Assembly (NCBI RefSeq): GCF_051014685.1
Contig: NC_135052.1
Location: 8,895,105 to 8,959,104, forward strand
Origin: Ptiloglossa arizonensis
Lineage: Eukaryota > Arthropoda > Insecta > Hymenoptera > Colletidae
Length of the DNA stretch: 64,000 nt
Direction: 5' to 3'
Position 1 is the stretch's first letter. Each line of letters starts with the position of its first letter. Shown here piece after piece: positions 1 to 13,300 of the stretch. The notes beneath the pieces were generated by a model. The model did no database searches. It saw nothing but the letters and a program-made list of their open reading frames with translations, and had not been told where the DNA came from. A program made the translations under genes and the position numbers.

Positions 1-3000
1 TTTTAACGAGTATATACTAATTTAACTTAATCTTCTTCCAATGTTTAATCCATGTAATATTAAAAAAGTAGCATTAGTTTTATTAATTTTTGTACCATAT
101 CTTATATATATATACCTCTTTGCACAAAAACTTTTTAAACTTGTAAGACTTTTCGTATGCAGGAGCATGTGAAACGAATTATTAATTTTGTTAAAATATC
201 AATATTTCGTTAACTTATTTTCTTTTAATAATAAATTTGTGTATGCAATTATAAGTACCGCTTTCAATTTAAAATATATAGTCTCTTGTATTGATCGACT
301 AAAGCTGTCAACACAAATGTTCAATGTAAGACAATTCATGATTCTAGAAATTACAATACATAACCAGTCAACGAACAGAAATATTTATACTGTAAAAACA
401 CAAATAGGCGACATGATAAATTTATAGAATAGATATAACTTACAGTAGTACATTCTACAAGTATTTGATCGTCGAATATCTTGGTAATCGATAGCATATT
501 TTTAAACACTCGAAAGTTCAACGATGTACAAACGATATATATGAAACGATGACTCGCAGATAACAAATTTCAAAAACAACAGTTTAATTTTCATTATATG
601 CATTTCAGGAACTGAATTTTTCACTCGTTGATTCGACGTTTATTAATTAACGATAAAATGTAGGTATATCAAGATCCGGTCGAAAATATGAATATTTATT
701 TCCAATGAGAACACGCTGGCTTGGATATTAACAAATTACGAGCAACATTTGCTTCGTGTTAAAAAATTGTCAATTTTTGATACCTACAATATTAAAAAAC
801 TTGTCCAGTAATCAATAACCATCGATAACTTTGAACAATCTGTACCAATCCATTTAGATCGTTGTTGACCAATTTCTCGAGAAGGTTTCCAGAAACTCTT
901 TCCCAGAGATTTGGAGTTCGAAATACGATCTTACCCGAAAATTCATCAATCGTTCTAAAATCTCTCTACTTTGGTCCAGTTTGGTACTAAAAATTATGCA
1001 AGCTTCTGCTCGTCAACATCATTAATCTTTCAATGCTGTCGTCAGCGGTTTGAACAACTCAAACTGTGACAGAAAATTACGCTGCAAACTTGCACGAGAC
1101 ACGCAAAACTTCACCAATCGGTTGACACGAATCCTTCGACAATTAATCCGACCTCGGATCGTCATCTGATCCTCTTACGAGTCCCACTTGTGCACATTCG
1201 CGATATCCACTTCATTCACGACGGAACGGAAAAAGCAAAACGTTCGAACGACATGAACGTCAATCTCGAAATCGACCTCCGATTTTATTCCCTCCTTACG
1301 CGCTCCTCGAGGCACATACACTGCCGCTCGAAAGTCCTAGAACAGTTACTGCGCTCATAAACTGATCAGATTCTCTGAAGGCAAAATCGGTACATTATTA
1401 CCCGTATTAGTGAAACACACCTACATTCTAACTGAATAATATATCATATATTATGTATCGATACAAATAGTAAACAATAATATCTTTAAATTTGAATATA
1501 AAAAGAAACAAAATTTTAAACGTATCTATAATACATTTGGAAAAAAACATTTCCGTTCAATTAATAAAATTACTGTCTCTTTAAAGAAAATCATCTCTAC
1601 TTGTAATTTTATCAATCTATATTATTAAATGTAATCATTGCTCTAGAGTATTACCATTTTTGTAGGCGATATCAAACCTTGTTATGCGTTTACATAAAGG
1701 TGTATGTATATATTTTTTCTTTTAACGTTCTCGCAAGATTCGTATGGGAAAAAAAATTTGTCATTAGCAAAATAGCACACAACCTAAGACTTTTGAGCAG
1801 CAGTGTACACAGAGCTGGGGAAAGCAACCGTTCTGACATTGTACGCGCACACAAGCTTTGCGGCTCCAGATACATTGTTCTATCGACGATGAATAAATCT
1901 GCTCGAGGATCGACAAACACGTTCAGGACCGTGAAAGGAATTCAATCGTTCGCAATGTGGTCGAGTGTAATTGACAGACTCGTAATTGACAGGATTGTGG
2001 AAACGGACTCGGAGAAACGAATGATGAGATAGAATTGAGGACAGGTGGAGGGGACGCTGGAACCTGGACTGCAAATAGTCCAAGTTATACATATGTAAAA
2101 TTCGGAAGTCGAAATCTCACCTGAATATTTCATTTTTTTCTTGTATTCGCGGTTTACCGTCGCATCAACTTCAGGCACTGTACATTGGCAACATGACATG
2201 CCACAATCAATGTGTACGACGTGACCTTATATCAGTTTCCTGGGATGCAGTTGTTTTTTTTTTATTTTCCAGAAGGATTGAAACGTTGGCAATTTTCTTG
2301 ACCCTATTAAAATTGACCATAAAATTCTTTCGATCGTTTGTTCCGTTGGGTGACCGAATATTTGGAGCAATCGTGGATGATGCGATTAAAAGCAGTAGCT
2401 TAAAACAAACGAAGTTATTGCAATATCGGTATATATTTCGTTGAATCGTATCGAAACCCTCGCAATACGAAATTCACGAAACCAAAAAAAAATATTGAAA
2501 TCGGAATAATACCGATATCGAAATTGAAACGGATTTTTTATGGTTTCCATCTACGCGATAGGATCTCTGCGTAACTTCTTGCAACGTGTACAACTCGATA
2601 AGTAGAAAAGATTCCCGAGGGAGTGGTCAGAGCATAGTGGGGTAAGTGCTGACGACGAGACTAAAGAAAAGTTACAAAGTGTTAAAGAAAGTACAATAAT
2701 ATCTACGCGAAGTATCGAAAGAAATTATTGGACATAATCGTCTAGAATTAATTAAGTATCGTTATAAACTAACTTCTCGCACAACCTACATTTTTCGATA
2801 AATTAAGACTGCTTTTAACATTAATGACAATACTGTCATCCCATTATTGATAATACGCTTTATTCCAAGTTCGATTACTCATTGACGTTAAAAAAACAAT
2901 ACCGGTATAAGCTAGCTGTAAAAATAACAAGAAGAATCTGCTCGTTTTCAGCTTCGTTGACGATAGTTAACGCGTAGGTTTATACTTTAAAGGATTTGCT

Positions 3001-3900
3001 CGAGGAAATATTTATTCATCGTTAACGAAACCGTTCGGCAAAAGAAAATGCAAACCTTTTTTTTGCAAATGGGCAATGTTCGATAATTATTCGCGAGAAA
3101 TGTTGGCAATCTTCGGCATTCGAATGGAAAATAAAATAACGTTTCGTTAATGGCAGCGTGAGAAATACGTGTCGGGAACGAGGAGTGAATATTAAAAAAT
3201 TGATATTAAAATTTTCGATTGCGTATATGTATGCAAATTTGATGAAGAATATTAAAATTCTGCGTTCGAAGTTTCCGAATCTTTGTAATTGGTTTAAGCG
3301 TTAATGATTAAAAATGAATTCACGTCCGGGCTCAAAGCGTCGAACTTTTGTTTCGGTTTTAGAAATTTGTACGATCGTTGAGAATTCTCAAAGCAAACGT
3401 GATACCGTTCGATTCACTTTCGTTGCTGCCGTGTTGTAGGAAGGCTGCGCGTATCAATCTCGATAAATAATATTTCCGCGCGAAGTGAATTAACGCACAT
3501 TCAATATGCTTTTGAATATAATTAAAATTTATGGAGGCCGAACCGTGGTACGGTGATTTCATTTTTAAATTGCGTTCTTCAAACACGTGTACAATATATT
3601 GCACGTGATATGATTTAAGCAATAGAAGCCTGTGCGTTGTAAATATTCATGAGCGTCTACAGCTCTAACAAGTAAGTATTTGATCGATCAGCGCGTGTCA
3701 TAGGTAGAAATTAGCATTTAAATGCTGAAACGTGCTGACACATGTTTCTCACGGTTCGTGTGTCAGCATTTCGCAGCATGCTCAACCAGAAAATATATGC
3801 ATGAAAAGACTCTGTAAATCGGGAAGTCACTGTTATAACTCCGGATGTGATCTTTCCGGTTCCCTTCGTTCCGGTATATCGAAACGAGGATGAGAATATT
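1..3900. other. AT-rich non-coding stretch
   Basis: No reading frame here looks like a known protein, and no short open frame is flanked by convincing splice sites and family similarity. The stretch is AT-rich with scattered CpG words. It could be intergenic or lie inside a long intron of a gene extending to the left; the sequence alone does not decide. Confidence 0.6.
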
Positions 3901-4894
3901 AATGGCAAATCGAATATCTCCAAAAGAAATTTTTGCGTAAATTTAAATATTACGATGCGTTTGGAGAAATGCAATTAAACGTACTGGAGATCAATAGAAA
4001 GAATCCTTGTATAGTATCCGCTACCTTGTTACACATTTTTCTATATTATTTTACAAAGTTCCCGAGAATATTATTTCTTTTTCCGTTCCACCGGCTCGCG
4101 AATCGTTCAATTTGTTCATTCCCCGAACACCTTCGAAAGAAACGAGGAGGCATACATCGAACGATATCGAACTCCGTACAACGGTCTATAATAATCATCC
4201 GAGAGGAGAATACACCATGTTCGCGATACGATTCGCAAAGACGAGAAAGACTCGTCGATGAGCTTCGAACACCCTGAAGAATCCTCATATTTTCGTCGTT
4301 ACGTGAGACGACATATTTCGAACCGCCCCGTGACGGGAACAGGAGCACAATTTCGCTGAAAAATGACACGGATAACGCGAGAACGTAAGAACAAAAGGGG
4401 GTTAAACGTGGAAGTCGAGTGTCTCCGACTTGCGTCGCGTTATTCCCCGAATTGATTAAATCGACCGGCAGCTCGAAAATCACGATTCGACGCAAAGTCG
4501 AACGTTCACTCGATAAATCAAAAACCGTGCCGGATTGAAGGGTCAGAGATAGCTAGAGGACGATTCAACCCCTACGTCCCCGCATCGACAACGACGAAAA
4601 CTCACCCACCCCCTCAAAAACGAAAGGAACTACATCGTAGCGAAAACAAACCCCCGTTCATCGAGTCTCCTAAATAGTAATACATATCATGACGCTTTAA
4701 AAAACGAAAGAAACTCGCAAACGACGCATAGGAGTTTCGTTAAGCCGGATTTGCAGGGGTAAACCGTGTCCCCCGGTGAAACGTGGAAAATAAAAGAAGA
4801 GAAAAAGCTCATTACGAATTAGCACAGTACGGTATCAGGGGAGCGACGTGTGCTGTATCCAAGGACTCTGTATAGAAACCTGTACACACCCGAT

Positions 4895-4990
4895 TCATAC
4901 GCGCAAACATACACGCACACACAGAGTCACGCATAAACACACACGTACATACGCGTTACACTCGCGAAACACGTACACACGTACACACAA
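4895..4990. repeat. Degenerate CA/CG-type microsatellite
   Basis: The sequence is dominated by ACAC steps interrupted by CGCA, CGTA and GAGTCA words. It is an imperfect dinucleotide repeat. Open frames running through it on both strands are products of its low complexity. Confidence 0.7.
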
Positions 4991-5221
4991 CCCACAGAGA
5001 GACACGAGTTCAATGACCACCGCCCTTTTACAAGTTTTATCGGTCCTTTTGACTTTGTAGATAGAGATTCGACTTTTCTTATACGACAGCGACGCCGACG
5101 ACATCCGCGTCGGGGTGGCCCTCTGCCCCCGCCGATAACGCAGAAGTCGTCACCGTTGAATTCATAATGTATCGCTAATCTCATTATTATTACTCATCAT
5201 TACGGTTATACAGTTAAAAAA

Positions 5222-5279
5222 CGAAACGAAGAAGAAGAAGACGACGATGATGATGATGAAGAAGAAGAAAGAGGAGAAA
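5222..5279. repeat. GAA/GAC/GAT trinucleotide repeat
   Basis: A purine-rich trinucleotide tract: GAA units, then GAC, then GAT, then GAA again. It lies inside the CpG-rich segment and has no coding context on either strand. Confidence 0.8.
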
Positions 5280-7016
5280 ATGGTAACAGGTGAAAAATGA
5301 TGAGCTCGTAACGTCACGCCGTGTTCGGGACGGAGCGTGTTTCTTTTGAAATTTGCGGCGTGACGTCAGCTTCATTATTGTATTAATAGCATTATAATTT
5401 ATTCTTGTAACATCATTATCGTTATCGCTGCGATTTCTGTGATCATCGTTGACGCATGCCGCGGCGGTGCCCCCACCCCCAACCCCCAACCCCTGGAGAC
5501 ACGTTTCCGGAACTACTTTTAACGTTACGTCAACGAAAGGGAACGAGGAACGTCGCACGAAACGAGACGTTTCCTCGGGAGGAACCGGAAAACGGGGAAA
5601 ATTCTATTCGAATAATAAATGACAAGTACAAGCAAACGCTGCGATTTATTCGTGACGTTTGTTCCATCGAACCGCGTCGCTTCGATACATTTTTGTTCGA
5701 TCTGCGTGAAACGTAATTATCATTCCACGATTCGAAGTTTCATTCTCAACGAACGAGCGTAACGCGCGAGATTTTATGTAAATTAAAATAAATAACCTTT
5801 CGTTCGTTGTTCGAGAAGAATTTTTCCCGTGTTTGAAATAAACAGGGGGCAGTGGAAAGGGAGGGGCGGGGGGGCCAGAGACGTACATCGTGGTCGATGA
5901 TCGCGACGAGTAATCGCGAGAAATGAAACGGAGAAAAAAAAGAATAAAAAATAAAAAGGCGAATTATATATCTATTATTGTATCGAGAGTTGTGCGCTGC
6001 GTTTGTGATTTAAGCTAGTTCGTTTGTAAATAAAGACTATTTAACTCTTTGACATCGGTGTTACGCGCGGATTTCAATTCACACTTGTCAACCCCGTATC
6101 CTCTTGAAAACCCCCGAAGCTACCATCTGGGACGTGGAAACCGAAAGAATCCAGAGTCGTAGAATTTTAATTGGCTATTTCCACGGAGAGCGGAGAGGAA
6201 GGCATTTGGTTTTGTAATGAAAACCCCGACCGTTGTGGAAACATATTTCGAATTTATCTCCCGGGCTTCTTAAATGTTTTCACGTGAAAAAGTGTTTTCA
6301 TTCTTGCTTTTACATTTGTTCGCAGATACGGGCGTAGAGATCGGGCACGAGTTTAATGCTCGAATATGGACGATTCGCTGAACAATGAAAATATTTTATC
6401 GGTGTTTACAGTTTCGTAGCGAGATTCTCCCTTATTGGCGATAAAAACTTATACGGAACGGTAAATAGAGAAATAAATAATAAATACTATCGACAAGCAT
6501 AATTAATCACGATTGCAACGATTTATGTTTCGGTAGACGGATAAAAAATATTATACGTCGACAAATCGATGCAACTTCGCGCAATAAATAATCGATTACG
6601 GCTTACACGATACTTGAAGTTTATCATTTCTATCGTTTAACGACTTAAAGTATTCGTTTATCGGTTTCTTTAAATAACACGGCAAACTTTCAAAGACGGA
6701 CAATCAACACGAACTAAGTCCTACGTAAATAAATAATGTTTAATTGAATTTCTAAATAATATGCGAAATAAAACGATATAAAACCTTACGTAATATTCGT
6801 GAATAAAGTTAATTTTTAAAATATACATTCACAGCACAAGTGTAAGATTAACTAATAAGTTACATTGCTCGAATCTTTGAAGTCGATTTTGTTATCCGTA
6901 AAACGTGTAAAATTAAGCAGTAACATTTAAAAGATATGCATTTTTGTGCAAGGACTATTCTACCCTTTAAATTTTTAAATAGAAGATAAATAAAGAAAAG
7001 TACATACCTCTTATAT

Positions 7017-7022
7017 TTTATT
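7017..7022 (-). promoter_or_regulatory. Candidate polyadenylation signal of the CUB-domain gene
   Basis: AATAAA on the minus strand about 356 bases past the stop codon at 7,378. The distance is reasonable for an insect 3' UTR, but the hexamer is common in AT-rich DNA. Confidence 0.3.
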
Positions 7023-7282
7023 GCTCGATAACACCTTTCGAAGAGAACGATATCGATTTCACAGATTTAAATTATTCCCGTTGTATGATGTAAACAAGTC
7101 TTGTAAGTTTAATTGAAACTTTCGTGGCGGTATAAACAAATCGCGGAGCGTAAAATTGACTTAAATGTTAAAATTAAAATCGTAAGATACGAATCGTAAA
7201 AAAAATAAATATGCCGGTTCGTTGATACCGAATTATTCTTTTCGAAGAATTGTCATACGCGGTTATGGTCAATTGATCGAAG

Positions 7283-7306
7283 TATATATATATATATATA
7301 TATATT
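7283..7306. repeat. TA dinucleotide repeat
   Basis: An uninterrupted alternating TA run of about 24 bases, just past the 3' end of the CUB-domain coding region. Confidence 0.85.
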
Positions 7307-7377
7307 AATGGTCGGATGACCTGTATGAATTTCAGACGTGTACAATTCCACTTCTGAACTCATTTATCATCAGCTGA

Positions 7378-10300
7378 TCAAGACACGCAAGGTAATTGTT
7401 CGTAGATGAGACACATGCCAATATTGTCCTCCAGTGTGGTTCCTGTATCCTGACCAGGACCAAAAGCCACCCTTATACGGAAGGGCGTTGCCCAAGTCTC
7501 CACGCGGCAGATCCCTTCTTCGTCCATCTCATTTTGATCGCACAGAGAATCACCACAGTGTTCAAGGTTGCAAATTCCGGCCTCGTTGTTTCCAGGCTGC
7601 AACACGAAATTTAGTGGCACGTTGACACGTTGAAGTGGCACGTTGACACGTCGAAATGGCACAAAGTCGATCAACTTCGTCGTTTCGACTTTCCTCCAAA
7701 CCGATTAAATCGTAAGTATATTTCTTCGATTTTTTAGAATACGTAAAAATAGTATCGTTGGATTCTAAATGGGTAAAAAGCATTGAGAGCTAATTGTCAA
7801 ATTCAGGCAAGTCAATTTGCGATGATTTTACGAAATATCGAAGTAATTTTAGTCGATACATTTTATTAAATCTTTTCAATCGATTCGCAATTAAGATTTT
7901 AAATTTACTTGGAAGTTACCAAGGAAATTTAGACAAAAGATACCGTGTAACTACCCAAGAATAAATAATAGTAGAACGAAATATTGAATTCCAAAAGTAA
8001 TTAACGATATCGAGCAATAAATAAAACGTGCTCGAGAAGTTACTTGATAGAAATATCAGAAAATATGTAATTCGAATAGTTTCGTGTTTATCGCGATATT
8101 AAGAAAATAATGATTATTGTTAAACGACAGAATAGATGCAACCTTACGTTTTAATAAGTCGCGCTAAACGCGATGAAAAATATCTAACAAACATACGTGA
8201 AAATAATTTTCGTCTAAAACTGATGTTTCTCATTTTTCGACATCTACATTATAATTTTTCGCACTGCAGTGCTTGCATAGTCTCGCATTATGCATATTGT
8301 CCCGGAGCTTTGTTCGTGGTCATGAAAAATGGACGAAGTTAAGAAAGGAGAAAGGAAAGCAGCGTTTCTAGCGGTACCGTATTTCATCGTGCAGAAATTT
8401 CTTTTTACAATTTAAAGTCCGATATAAGTAAAGCGATTGCATTCGATAACAAAATATTTTTCAACGATTTTCGTACCGACATTTTTGCATCGCCTATATT
8501 ATAAAAACTCTTGATGCATTTTGGAAGATAATAGGAATTTATAAACTTATCTCGGCGAACTTTGGCACCACTAATTCGATTATAATTAATCGATGTAAGC
8601 GATTACGCTACATGACACGTATTTGATCGAGATTTTATCAGCAACCCAATTAAATAGAAAAGACACCATATTAATTACGGAAATTGTTGGAAATTTCGGA
8701 CGATGTTATCTCGCGTTGCTTCCCTTTATTATTTACCTCTTCTCTTTATTAACAAAACTGAAAACCGATTCTACTCTCAAACTCTATTATATTAACATTT
8801 CTGATACACACGATATCGCAAAAAACGTCTGATACCAAATCAAAACAGACGATAAGGTAAACTATGTTCCATCAAATTCTATTATTTATTTCTATTTACG
8901 GAAACAGGAACATATTACGTACAAAAAAACTAAATATAATTCATTAATAGTGATTAAACAGATAAGTGTGTATACACAAATTGGTCGAATAACCCTTAAT
9001 AATTTCACGATTGATAATTCCAAGCAGATCACCTGCGATGAAACAACTATCATCGTAACCATAAATTTCGATCGATTGTCCTCGAGGTACGTACGTATCA
9101 TAAGGACAAAGAAAGATTCAGTCTCCGGTACTATAAGTTGCCCAAGACACTTACTGGCTGAAAATCAAATTTTCACATTCACCTCATTGTTTCAGATCCC
9201 TGAGCGTTCTTCCGCAAATACACTCATGATACCACCGTGAGAACTACTCGCGATTCCTTCCGGTATTCGACGTTTCTTTTTCCCTACAATACAGTCTTGT
9301 TTTCCGCGAGGAAACCGAAGATCAACTGTTCACATTTACTACCATCCACCAAATCCTTTTGTATTCCTTCGCAAATAAACCAAAGATACTACCGTGATAA
9401 ATTCCTCGAAGTCACAGGGGATGAGCACCCTGTCTCGGCAACGTTCTTTGCCGTAAGACGCGGCGGTATTCGTGGAAACGGCTTCCTGTTCCATGGGATT
9501 CGGCGTGTTGAGCGAAGTGGCAACTCCTTGCTCCATAGGATTCGTACCTGATCCTTCGATATCCACCTCGGTGTTGTTCGCGGAATTTGCATCGGTGGTC
9601 GTATTCTGAGCAGTCGAGTTCGCTGCAGAGTACTCGCTAATGACCGACGCGTTGGCGTTCGTATTGTTCGTATTCATGAGCTGCATCCTTCGAGGACCAA
9701 TTCGGAAAGAATCCGCGGAACAAGGTACGTAGGATATTCCGCACATCCCTTTTTCTTGGCGGACGCAGAGCAGGTAATCTTGGTTCGCGAGGAATCTGCC
9801 GTTCGACAAATAATTCAGTGTCTTCAGGGTGCCGTTGATGCCTTGGAAGTGCTGAAGACATCCGGTAGGTGCACGCTGCTCGAAAGCCAATTGGACGATT
9901 CGCATCTCCCACATTCGAGGCTGTAGACTACTCGGTAACTTGAAATCCAACGTCAGTGTCTCGTCGTCATCGCCAACGTCTATGTACACTGTGAACACAA
10001 CGATTGGAACGGATCAATTGTCTCCGGAGAGAATTGAAAGAACATAATAATAATGTGTAATCCAATAGTGTCGTCTCTTCGCTCTGAATATTCCCAATTC
10101 AGAAGGTTCTCTTCGTTCTTGGGTCATCTTTGCTTTTTACATTGTTAGTTTTCGCAGCCCGTAACCTTGCACCAAGTGTTATTTCAGGGGAGAGGATCTA
10201 CGTAGTTGGATCGAACCACAACGAAGAGAAGTAATTATTTGTGTTTCTCGCGTTTCTTTTACAGTCTCATTTTTTACACGTCGATTAAAATTTGTAAAAC

Positions 10301-13300
10301 TGACGATTTTGTGCAAACGGTAGAATTTTAGAATTTTTTCAGTCGCCGAATTATACGAATTCTGGACTTTAAAGTTTCTTTTTCGATCGTAACGATGTCC
10401 ATTTCTTGAAGCTCGTACATTTATTTAATAATTGTGTTACAGTGTTTCCATCTCGTGGATCAGGTTCCCGTGCGTGTTACAATTGATTATCGAAGAGCAG
10501 AGAAATTAAAACCCTCTTTACTTATCGGAGTTCGTGAATTTTTTAGTTTATCTAATTATTTCATTTTCACAATCTCGCGTGTTTCTTTACAATGAACGCC
10601 AAAACTCTCAAAAACGGTTCAAGCACGAAACGTCCGACTTTTCAGACGTAAGAGGAACTTGCTCGCAAGTATCGTCTTTCAATGTTCGCCGTCTTGAATT
10701 ATTTTTCTTCTTTTTAAAAACGTCACGGTTGTGTTCGAGAGATTGATTATTTCGCGCTTTACCGTTGCAACGATATTGCCGAGATTTTAATCGTGACTTA
10801 CGGAGCTTCTTGCAAAGATTTATTGCGCGGATTGAGTTTATTAATCGCCAAGGGTATTGTTTAACGAGAAACGAGGAAACAGACACGGAATCCTCGTAAA
10901 ACTCGAACGCTACGTCTCTGAGGAACTAAAACGAGATTTGAAAATTGTTGATTCGCTTACTTTGAAACAAATTCAGTTAATTAAGTCGATCCACCGTTTT
11001 AACGCGATAACATTAATTTTTATAGTATTATCCTTATCGCGAATCAAATAAATGAATGAAATATCATTTATATTTAACGATGTAAAATTTTTTTATTTTT
11101 ATCGACAAAATGTCCCCTGTAATTTTACTAATTTACCAATATAACGAGAACTTCTTAATGAAAATAAACTTCCTTTCGAGTGAAACTTTAAAACCAAACT
11201 CAAGATGCCGAAACACGATTTTTTAATTAAAATAAATTAGATCGAAACAATCAATTGAAATGCTAAATCCCGGCACCAATTTTATCTATTTTGGAGATTG
11301 AACCGGAATTCGGTAAACATTCCACTTAATTTACTAATTAATCGGTGTAACGCGATAACAAAATCTGGCGTCTGAAAATTGATCGAATTATTAAAGATTC
11401 GTAACTTCCACCAAAATTGCGTGGAAAACTTTACGCAATTCACAAGGGTGTAGGATTAAAATACAACGAAGGGCGAAAGTATCGATAGAGTAAGAAACCT
11501 ATAATCGAAGAAGTTGTAATCGTTAAATGGATTAGAAAACTATTATGAAAGTTTAAGTTCTACGTCAATATGTACGTATCGATTTTGAGAAAAGTTCGTA
11601 TCGGAATAATGTATATTACAAGTTCTGCATCAATATGTACTTATCAATTTTGCGAAAAGTCCCTATCGGAATAACGAATCTTACGAGGTGGTCTTTTTTA
11701 ATGGCGACGCAATCGCAAAAATTAACGATTCGTGAAAATGCAAGTCGGCGTTACAGGATAAACTTTTTGCAAACGAGCCACCGTTTTCGAGAAAAAACGG
11801 CTTCGAAGATCGAGTAATTTGCACTCGACGGAGAATTAATGTAGCAAATCTCATTTGTTTGTGCTCGCAAATGGCATCACTATCGGGCTACCACGAACCT
11901 GTAGTTACAGTGTAAGTGTATTAAGAGGAAAGATCGTTTAAGCTTTCGAAGTGTTAAAGACGGAAAATACGCTGTAAAGTGTGCACAATAATTTACTTTA
12001 CAGGGGACATTTATGGGTGCAGCAGCGCGGGTAGCGTTTTTAACAATTTCCACGTTAATAAATCTTCATAAAAAGTAAATGTCTTATCTTCGTGCATGAA
12101 CCTATCGACCTAGCTAAACAGGTTCGTGGTAGCCTGACACGGATGCTATTTATAAACAAAAGTAAACGAGATATGGTCCGTAACGAGATTTCCTACTGTG
12201 ATTCTCAGTCAAGTGTACGTGTACTCCTATGGACGAATTTTCAAATTTATTTTTCTCGAGAACAAAGACTCGTTGACCAAAAATTTCGTTCTCCACGTTG
12301 GACTTATTTATTCGTGACAAAATGTTCGATCGTACACAATACTGGACCTCGTGTAAAATTAATTTACGTACTATTTTTGCACCAAGTTTTAATTCTCGGT
12401 TTGGTCGGAAACAGTGTTCAAAATTTTATCGATTACCACCAATTCTTCGATTCCAGGTACTATTATTTATACATCCCCGTGTCATAACACCGCTACCGTT
12501 TGTTAACAATACGTTGTTTACCGTTCGATTTCGAATCAATATTTATTCCATGCTGAATGAAAAATATCCACTTTTTCAGACCCGGCGGTAGAATAAACGT
12601 ACGTAACATTTGAAAATCAATAATTTCGTAACGTATAATATATATTCCCACTCGTGAGTTATTTAAAGGTATCTGTGTTTACGATACCGTGCAATCGTCT
12701 CTCCTAATATACTTTTACACCGTAGATTGAAAAAATAATCTTTCGCCGGCGAAACCCAACAGAGTGTCACGTCCAAAGTCCAGATCTGAAAAGGTGAAAT
12801 TTCGAGGACATTACATTATTCCGGTATTCGAAATTGTAGCCCAACGTACGCGATTCCAATCTCTGTCTAGTGACTCGTACTAACCACGGGCTTCTTACCG
12901 CGCGTACACTTTTGTCCTCCACCGTGTATGAAACCGTGGATGTAAATTAGAAATTTTAATACGAAGCACGAGGGAACCTCTACTTACAATGCTGGCCACT
13001 GTTCCAGCCGCACATTTGAAACACGCTCCTGCCATTTCTGATTTCCATGATATCTTCGTCACATACGCCCGTCCTAGCGTTGGGTTGACCCTACGACGAT
13101 CGATAAGTCTCGTGAATGAACAAGCCGTGCAGTAAATGCGGGCGATTTTTATCAACCGACCAATATACATATGTATACGCCACGCTATTCGAATACTTAA
13201 ACCAGCCAGTAGATTGTGGTCGCCTTTGATCCGCCGAAGAGTATTTTCACGGCTTATTAATTAACCAGCGGGCGGTTTGAGGAAACGGTAAAAAGTTGTT

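Larger units (their letters stand above)
3900..6060 (+). other. CpG-rich segment, possible long 3' UTR or non-coding transcript
   Basis: This stretch is richer in G+C and CpG than its flanks, with CA-rich and GAA/GAT microsatellites and no convincing coding frame. It ends in a run holding a Pumilio-type TGTAAATA element overlapping an AATAAA near 6,026-6,032, after which composition returns to AT-rich. That is how long 3' UTRs of insect genes often look. The upstream coding gene is not in the window, so the reading as a plus-strand 3' UTR is inference. An unusual intergenic island is the alternative. Confidence 0.25.
6060..7377. other. Spacer and probable 3' UTR of the CUB-domain gene
   Basis: AT-rich, no coding frame. 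The part nearest 7,377 lies just downstream of the stop codon of the minus-strand CUB gene, so it probably contains that gene's 3' UTR. A TA dinucleotide repeat sits at about 7,283-7,306. Confidence 0.5.

Noticed and set aside
4046..4495. 149-codon minus-strand open frame
   Set aside because: Arg/Ser-rich translation of CpG-rich DNA, overlapped by open frames on the opposite strand, no family resemblance.
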